Positions 59,281 through 64,000 of a DNA stretch of 64,000 nt are shown one piece after another; within the stretch, counting starts at the first letter, position 1, and every line of letters begins with the position of its first letter. Location of the stretch: contig OZ252290.1 in NCBI GenBank assembly GCA_965250105.1, forward strand, positions 3,100,001-3,164,000, written 5' to 3'. The notes below the pieces were generated by a model. The model was not told the origin of the DNA, made no database searches, and saw only the letters and a list, made by a program, of their open reading frames with translations. Position numbers and translations under genes: made by a program. Source of the stretch: JBCBSK01 sp965250105. Its GTDB lineage: Bacteria; Pseudomonadota; Alphaproteobacteria; Rhizobiales; Tepidamorphaceae.

Positions 59281-60380
59281 TCCGACTTGTCGCATTCGAC
59301 ATCGATGGCGTCATTACCAGCGGTAAGGTGACTGTGGATCGCGATGGACGAGAAACCAAATCGATTGACTACCGAGACATCGACGCGATCTTCCACCTGA
59401 AGCGAACAGGCTATACTGTTGCGCTGATAACCGCCGAGAACTCGGACATGGCAGCCTTTTTCGGGCGCCGTTTCGATATTGAGCACTTCTATTCTGGCGT
59501 CCAAGACAAGCGCGTACGTCTTGAGGAGATCGCTGAAGGGCTGGGAATCCCGTCATCTGAGGTCTGTTATGTCGGCGACAGCGCCAAAGATGCCGCAGCC
59601 ATCGCCTATGCAGGTCTTGGCGCATGTCCCGCAAATGCCACGCAGGCAGCCATTGAAGCGGCCGATATTCAACTTTCGCGTCGCGGAGGAGATGGAGCAG
59701 TAGCGGAACTCGTCGCTGAGATTGAGCGTCGGCAGAATTCTTCGGAAATGTACACAACCCACAACAAAGAGCCCAGGACGGATACGACAGCTGGCCTGAA
59801 ACCCCCATGCTTTATGGCGAGTGTGGCCGAACATCTGGAGACTGTGAAAGCACTCAGTGCCGATCCTGACCTCCTTGCGCGCATTAATGCAGCCACTGCC
59901 CATGTCGGGAGCGTTTTGAAGTCAGGAGGCAAGATCCTCTTGTGTGGAAACGGCGGCAGTGCCGCTGACAGTCAGCATATTGCCGCTGAGTTTGTCGGCA
60001 AGTTCAAGGCCCTGCGGCGGGCATTGCCGGCCGAAGCTCTCACAGTGAACACGTCATCCCTGACCGCGATAGGTAATGATTTTGCGTTCGAAGAGATTTT
60101 CTCCCGTCAGGTCGAAGCCATCGGGGCTCCGGGGGATTTGTTGTGGGGCATTTCTACGAGCGGAGGGTCCAAAAATGTTCTGGCCGCACTCCAGGTTGCC
60201 AAGGCGCAAGGTTTGTCGACACTTATGATGACAGGGTCCAGCTCAGATCAAGCCAAGCTGGCTTTCTGCGACCACGTGATCGCTGTACCGTCCGCAAGCA
60301 CGCCCCGAATACAGGAGATGCATATCCTGATCGCACATAGCATTTGTGAGGATGCAGAGCGCCTTTTTGTGACAAGCTGA
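59274..60380 (+). CDS. Fusion of a KdsC-like HAD phosphatase and a GmhA-like sugar isomerase
   Basis: A single 368-residue ORF. Residues 1-155 are a HAD phosphatase of the KdsC/NeuA-tail type (AFDIDGVITSGKVTVDRDG with Asp9 and Asp11; CYVGDSAKDAAAI). Residues about 180-368 are a SIS-domain phosphosugar isomerase like GmhA: LLCGNGGSAADSQHIAAEF, then NDFAFEEIFSRQVEA, GISTSGGSKNV and TPRIQEMHILIAHSICE with the Gln and His expected at the GmhA zinc site. A Ser/Thr/Asn-rich linker joins them with no stop. It starts at GTG 59274, overlapping neuB. KdsC-like enzymes beside 9-phosphate NeuB enzymes can remove the 9-phosphate; that role is inferred. Confidence 0.85.
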   Translation: MLIRLVAFDIDGVITSGKVTVDRDGRETKSIDYRDIDAIFHLKRTGYTVALITAENSDMAAFFGRRFDIEHFYSGVQDKRVRLEEIAEGLGIPSSEVCYVGDSAKDAAAIAYAGLGACPANATQAAIEAADIQLSRRGGDGAVAELVAEIERRQNSSEMYTTHNKEPRTDTTAGLKPPCFMASVAEHLETVKALSADPDLLARINAATAHVGSVLKSGGKILLCGNGGSAADSQHIAAEFVGKFKALRRALPAEALTVNTSSLTAIGNDFAFEEIFSRQVEAIGAPGDLLWGISTSGGSKNVLAALQVAKAQGLSTLMMTGSSSDQAKLAFCDHVIAVPSASTPRIQEMHILIAHSICEDAERLFVTS

Positions 60381-60923
60381 GCAAGCCTAGGTGTCAGCGC
60401 ATCAAACGCGCTTCCGCAATGGCTCGCTATCGATACTGTTACGATCCCGCATCCTCCAACCCAATCGCCGGTCGAACATCTCTGAAGCACGAACCTATTT
60501 GACGCATCAATATTTCTAACGCTGCTTATGCGAGAGATGGAAATAGGTAAGCGATGGTTAAATCGGTACAGGTGGCCATAATCAGTTGATGCCTTAGGCT
60601 TGGGCTTAAGCCCAAGAGTTGAAGGCCTCGAGTCGTCAAGCATTTCGGGCCAGCCGGGTTCCCATCAACTGCCAATCCCTTGGCATTCGGCGCCGTCTCC
60701 GGTCTCCAACATCCACTCTCGCTGGATCCAGAACTGTCCATCAGCGGTGTAATAGCCGCGTTCCCGAAGATGGCGCTTGGTTAGGAAAAGGCTGCGCTCT
60801 CGACACAATCGAAGGTGTTCCGGGGGGCTTAAACGCGGTGGGCAACTCAACAGGAGCACCAGCAGTCTTCTCGAACAAACAATCACGACTTGAACCGGTG
60901 ATTAGTTGCTTTCCATCGCTCGA
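60381..60923. other. Convergent gap with an unassigned ORF fragment
   Basis: About 540 bp between the fusion gene and a convergent methyltransferase remnant. A minus-strand ORF at 60665-60886 ends with RGYYTADGQFWIQREWMLET, which looks protein-like but belongs to no family I recognise. It could be the tail of a lost gene. No clear terminator is seen. Confidence 0.35.
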
Positions 60924-61458
60924 CTAAACCGGAATCCAACCGGTGCTCTCGACCATTGGTGAACGTACGACCCTAAATCCTGAGGCAGCCGGCGTTTCAG
61001 AAGAACGATAACTGACATTATAAATCATCAGGAGCCCTCCTGAAACCAACGATCTCACGAGCATATTGCTCAGATCAACAAATGTCGCAAAAGGAAATTC
61101 TTCCGATACTTCTCCAGCATCGAGTGGGTGTCTGCAAAGCACCGACATAGCAAAAATGATGTCATGGGGACCATGTGACTGAATCGCCTCGGCAGCGCTT
61201 ATAAAGAACTGCCGGAACGCGCTTGCCCTGGGGAGCCTTCTCAAATGGCACCGAAGTGACATCGCAGCCAAAGATGCTTGAATACGGAAAATAACAACGC
61301 AGTGTGGCCATCTCGGAACCATCCGAACAACCGAACGAAAGTATGCGCAAGGGTGCACCAGGAGATGTCGATGAAAACGTGTTGGACCAGGTTTGCGCGG
61401 CTCTGAAAATTCCTGGCGATCGGTTGAATGATGTAGAAGCCTTCTTCTGAGCCGTCAT
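60924..61458 (-). pseudogene. Frameshifted class I SAM-dependent methyltransferase
   Basis: The ATG at 61458 overlaps the upstream stop (ATGA). The first frame reads the SAM-binding motif LRILSFGCSDGSEMATLR, then FGCDVTSVPFEKA. Near 61229-61233, in a run of Cs on the minus strand, the coding frame moves by one base and continues as FRQFFISAAEAIQSHGPHDI, then IFAMSVLCRHP, to a stop at 60924. The two halves together make a normal-looking methyltransferase of about 175 residues. Either a real mutation or a sequencing error in the C-run would explain it. Confidence 0.75.
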
Positions 61459-62561
61459 GAAGCTCCCTCAATATCCGCATTTGCCGTTCTGGAGAACGCG
61501 GCAAAATCATAGTTGGGCATATCTGCGGCGAAGCAGGCCTCTTCGGTCGTTTTGCCGTCCCGCGCGAGACGTTCAAAGCCCCGATCACAAATTTGCTCGC
61601 AAATCCAATCGTAGGTTATTTGAGTTTCCTGGCCTCGAAATCCGGGCCTATGTCCAGCAATCAGCGAGGTAATGAACGCTGACCTGCATCTTGGAAGAAC
61701 TAGATTGAGATAATTCGTGACAATATCCACCTCCATTTCCTGGAACGATGCAGAATTGTAAAGGCAGTCAAAATCTACATCCAACCGCGGAAGTGACCAC
61801 GGTGGCAGAAGCACAAATTTCCCCTTCACATCTTTCTCAGAAATTCGATCGAGTTCTCGAACGTCACGATAATCGATAATTTTTCCGGGAAATATTGATT
61901 TCAGGTACTGGGTTTGAATATAAATGATGGGCGGTATATCAATGGAAACAAAGAAGCCATCTTCTACAGGTTTCCAATTTCCAAATATCTCTGGAGCTAC
62001 TCCATATCCCCCTCCAATTTCTATAATATGACTATAGTTTTTATTGCGAAAATTCTGCAAATAAATTGCCGCTGTATTTATTCGGCGCAAAAAGTTGGGC
62101 GAAAAATTCCGACCATCTATCTTATAGACTTTCGGATCCCCCACATCGCTTTCCACAACTGAGCGGAGCAGTTCGCCGGCGTACTCGCCCTGAGAAAGCC
62201 AATGATAGAGAAGCGACAGATGACAGGTGATCGCCGCATCATACTGTCTTTCGTACCGCTTCTGCAGGTTCTGAAATGCATCCAGATCCGAGGAATTGCC
62301 TTTGTGTGTGAAAGGCCATGGAAAACGTGAGACAGCTCGGGGCTTCTCTTCCGTTTTTAGTGGCTCCATAATGGGGAAGTAACCGTAGCCTTTCACCAGA
62401 TTCCAATCTGATCGAAATGAATCTAATCCTTCTTTTCTGAGGTGGTGTAAAATGCGATCGCAATACTCCAGCCAGTAGCTGGATGGCTTCCAGATCGCAT
62501 CCTGCCCTTTCATATCCTGAACCAACAATTCCATCAGCTCATTGTCGTTCTGGATTGTCAT
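61455..62561 (-). CDS. Putative sugar O-methyltransferase
   Basis: A 368-residue protein resembling the putative sugar O-methyltransferase family often found in nonulosonic acid or O-antigen loci. It has an N-terminal helical region (WLEYCDRILHHLRKEGLDSF), a central SAM-binding motif IIEIGGGYGVAPEIFGNW, and LLPPWSLPRLDVDFDCLYNS and FITSLIAGHRPGFRGQETQ in the C-terminal half. The DNA here is clearly more AT-rich than the rest of the window. It lies 61 bp after neuA. Confidence 0.75.
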   Translation of the reverse strand: MTIQNDNELMELLVQDMKGQDAIWKPSSYWLEYCDRILHHLRKEGLDSFRSDWNLVKGYGYFPIMEPLKTEEKPRAVSRFPWPFTHKGNSSDLDAFQNLQKRYERQYDAAITCHLSLLYHWLSQGEYAGELLRSVVESDVGDPKVYKIDGRNFSPNFLRRINTAAIYLQNFRNKNYSHIIEIGGGYGVAPEIFGNWKPVEDGFFVSIDIPPIIYIQTQYLKSIFPGKIIDYRDVRELDRISEKDVKGKFVLLPPWSLPRLDVDFDCLYNSASFQEMEVDIVTNYLNLVLPRCRSAFITSLIAGHRPGFRGQETQITYDWICEQICDRGFERLARDGKTTEEACFAADMPNYDFAAFSRTANADIEGAS

Positions 62562-62622
62562 GGCTAATTCCCTGGTAGATCGAATATGAAACCCAACAAC
62601 TGATGTGGCGACGACGAAAGGT

Positions 62623-63309
62623 TCATGCGAGATGCGCCATCGCAGCTAGTGCGGCCTCCGCCACTGCAAGATCCTCGGGCTCGTCAATTTCAATCGTTTC
62701 GTTTTCGGATGTTTCAAACATGGCGACGGTCCCGAATGTCCGGCATTCGGATGCAAGAAAGCCAGCGGTGCGGGCAATATAGAAGTTACCGGTCTCTCGA
62801 AAAAAAACGTCTTCATCACGCAAGTGCTGACGCATTGGCCTCTCCATTGTGTCGTACATGGGCTGCAGAGAAGCTCCACCACGCCAAATGAAATTTTTTA
62901 TTTGCGCGGAAGAAAACATCGAGTCGCAACCCAAGCGCGCAAACTCCAACAATGCGCGGTCTATCAACCCCGGGCTGCGCACCGGTGATGTCACCTGGGG
63001 AAACAAAAAAATGTCGGGCAATGGCGTTCGGCAGAAGTGATTGATCGCGTGTAAAAGTGCCCCTTCAGATGAGGCTAAGTCTCCCGACAGAGCCGCAGGC
63101 CTTAACCCGACCACCCGGGCACCGCACTGTTCAGCAATTTCTGCGATTTCAGGAGCATCGGTCGAGACTACAGCATCACGAATATGTTCGGAGGAAACGG
63201 CCATTTCGATCGTCCAAGCGATCAACGGTTTGCCTGCGACCTCAATGATGTTTTTGCCTGGGATTCCCTTCGAGCCGCCGCGGGCCAGAATAATTGCGTC
63301 GCAATTCAT
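62623..63309 (-). CDS. neuA: CMP-nonulosonic acid (acylneuraminate) cytidylyltransferase
   Basis: NeuA-type enzymes activate sialic-acid-like sugars as CMP derivatives. The 228-residue product begins MNCDAIILARGGSKGIPGKN, the nucleotide-binding motif, and has AWTIEMAVSSEHIRDAVVST with TDAPEIAE, then LFPQVTSPVRSPGLIDRALL and a C-terminal ETIEIDEPEDLAVAE. It is transcribed toward the neuB pair from the opposite direction. The precise sugar (sialic, legionaminic or other) is unknown. Confidence 0.88.
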   Translation of the reverse strand: MNCDAIILARGGSKGIPGKNIIEVAGKPLIAWTIEMAVSSEHIRDAVVSTDAPEIAEIAEQCGARVVGLRPAALSGDLASSEGALLHAINHFCRTPLPDIFLFPQVTSPVRSPGLIDRALLEFARLGCDSMFSSAQIKNFIWRGGASLQPMYDTMERPMRQHLRDEDVFFRETGNFYIARTAGFLASECRTFGTVAMFETSENETIEIDEPEDLAVAEAALAAMAHLA

Positions 63310-63320
63310 CTCGCTCCTTT

Positions 63321-64000
63321 CTATTCGGGCTTGTTGGCAAATACCGTGAGAAACGAGCCATAGAACGGCGGTGACATTCCCTGTTCAGGGCTCCGCATGC
63401 GTTCGTAGCTTTTTGGGGTATCAAAGCGCGTGTCAAAAAAGGGCTTCTCGACTTGCCCAATAACAAACCCGCTGTCCCGTAAGAGCCGGATCAGCGAATC
63501 CTCCGTGAAGAGGCTGACATGCGTTGGATCGTGAAGCAGCCTGAAACGATCGCCAAAGCGGCGTGCAGCAGCGCTGGCAAAATCTGGCGTTCCACAGACA
63601 AACGTGCCGCCTGGCGCCAGCATTGTGAAAATCGTCTCAACAAAAGCGATTGGATCGTCGACATGCTCGATAACGTGATGGGCGATGATGGAGCGGCAAT
63701 CGCTCGGTCGATCTGTCAGATCCTCCAGAACACCACAAAACAGTTTCGCGCTTGTGTGTTGGCGGCAGATCTCAATCGATCGTTCAGATGTATCCAAACC
63801 GTATAGCTCGTGATGCGAAGCAATCTGTTCAAGCAATTCTCCCAGACCGCATCCTACATCAAGAACCCGGCCTGCCGGTAAAGCATTCACCGCAGCTGCG
63901 ATATAAGCCACATCTTGCCGCCGCTCTGCACGCTCGTTCTCCAGATTCCGCTGCCGCCCATCCGGATCACGCTTTCTGATCCAGTACTCTTTCTCAACTT
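63321..64000 (-). CDS. Class I SAM-dependent methyltransferase (5' end outside window)
   Basis: The frame is open from base 64000 to a stop at 63321, so the start lies outside. It reads EKEYWIRKRDPDGRQRNLEN, then the SAM motif GRVLDVGCGLGELLEQIASH, HHVIEHVDDPIAFVETIFTM, LAPGGTFVCGTPDFAS and LLHDPTHVSLFTEDSLIRLL. It is 11 bp upstream of neuA, so probably in the same unit. Methyltransferases of this kind often modify surface sugars, but the substrate is unknown. Confidence 0.85.
   Translation of the reverse strand, partial: VEKEYWIRKRDPDGRQRNLENERAERRQDVAYIAAAVNALPAGRVLDVGCGLGELLEQIASHHELYGLDTSERSIEICRQHTSAKLFCGVLEDLTDRPSDCRSIIAHHVIEHVDDPIAFVETIFTMLAPGGTFVCGTPDFASAAARRFGDRFRLLHDPTHVSLFTEDSLIRLLRDSGFVIGQVEKPFFDTRFDTPKSYERMRSPEQGMSPPFYGSFLTVFANKPE

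Noticed and set aside
59274..60380. Treating the HAD and SIS parts as two genes
   Set aside because: No stop codon or frame change separates them; one frame covers both.

Overview
The window is a high-GC chromosomal segment of a purple photosynthetic alphaproteobacterium. It carries bacteriochlorophyll genes, the AerR/PpsR light and redox regulators, and a large flagellar cluster of the Caulobacter/Rhodospirillum kind (FliX, FlbT, FlaF, MotE, a CckA kinase gene and CtrA-like boxes). FliX and the CckA/CtrA circuitry argue against a typical Rhodobacter-type organism, but the order cannot be fixed from the sequence alone.

Region 1 (1-13.5 kb) is a piece of the photosynthesis gene cluster. bchF-bchN-bchB-bchH runs on the minus strand, and bchH leaves the window. 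Divergent from it are aerR and ppsR, then bchG, a PucC-family carrier, bchP, tspO and a small membrane protein on the plus strand. Palindromic PpsR-type operators (TGT-N12-ACA) lie upstream of both bchF and bchG, so the repressor encoded here probably controls its neighbours. A DUF3833 gene and a cytochrome c2 gene converge on a strong shared terminator.

Region 2 (14.4-20.5 kb) holds housekeeping and accessory genes: a beta-lactamase-fold serine hydrolase, a chorismate mutase, and a likely operon of a P-type ATPase, a lipid kinase and a metallophosphoesterase.

Region 3 (20.7-51.6 kb) is flagellar. It contains flgE-flgK-flgL, then flaF/flbT/flagellin/flaG, flgN-like/flgJ/flgI, fliX, a DksA-family gene, flgH/flgA/flgG/flgF, fliL/fliM/DUF6468/motE/a 1240-residue TPR protein, fliP/fliO, and flgB/flgC/fliE/fliQ/fliR/flhB followed by cckA. 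CtrA-like boxes (TTAA-N7-TTAA) precede fliX and flgB, with weaker ones before fliL and flagellin. A sigma-54 promoter precedes flgF and a near match precedes flgE. Two copies of a roughly 100-bp palindromic repeat sit exactly at the stop codons of flgH and fliR.

Region 4 (51.7-56.3 kb) holds recA (with an alphaproteobacterial LexA box and a clear terminator), alaS and an elongator tRNA-Met.

Region 5 (56.3-64 kb) looks acquired. A decayed serine recombinase abuts the tRNA 3' end. Beyond it is a visibly more AT-rich nonulosonic (sialic-acid-like) sugar cluster: a short NeuB, a KdsC-like phosphatase fused to a GmhA-like isomerase, a CMP-sugar synthetase, a putative sugar O-methyltransferase, a frameshifted methyltransferase and a methyltransferase cut by the window edge. 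The cluster may decorate flagellin or a surface polysaccharide; that link is inference.
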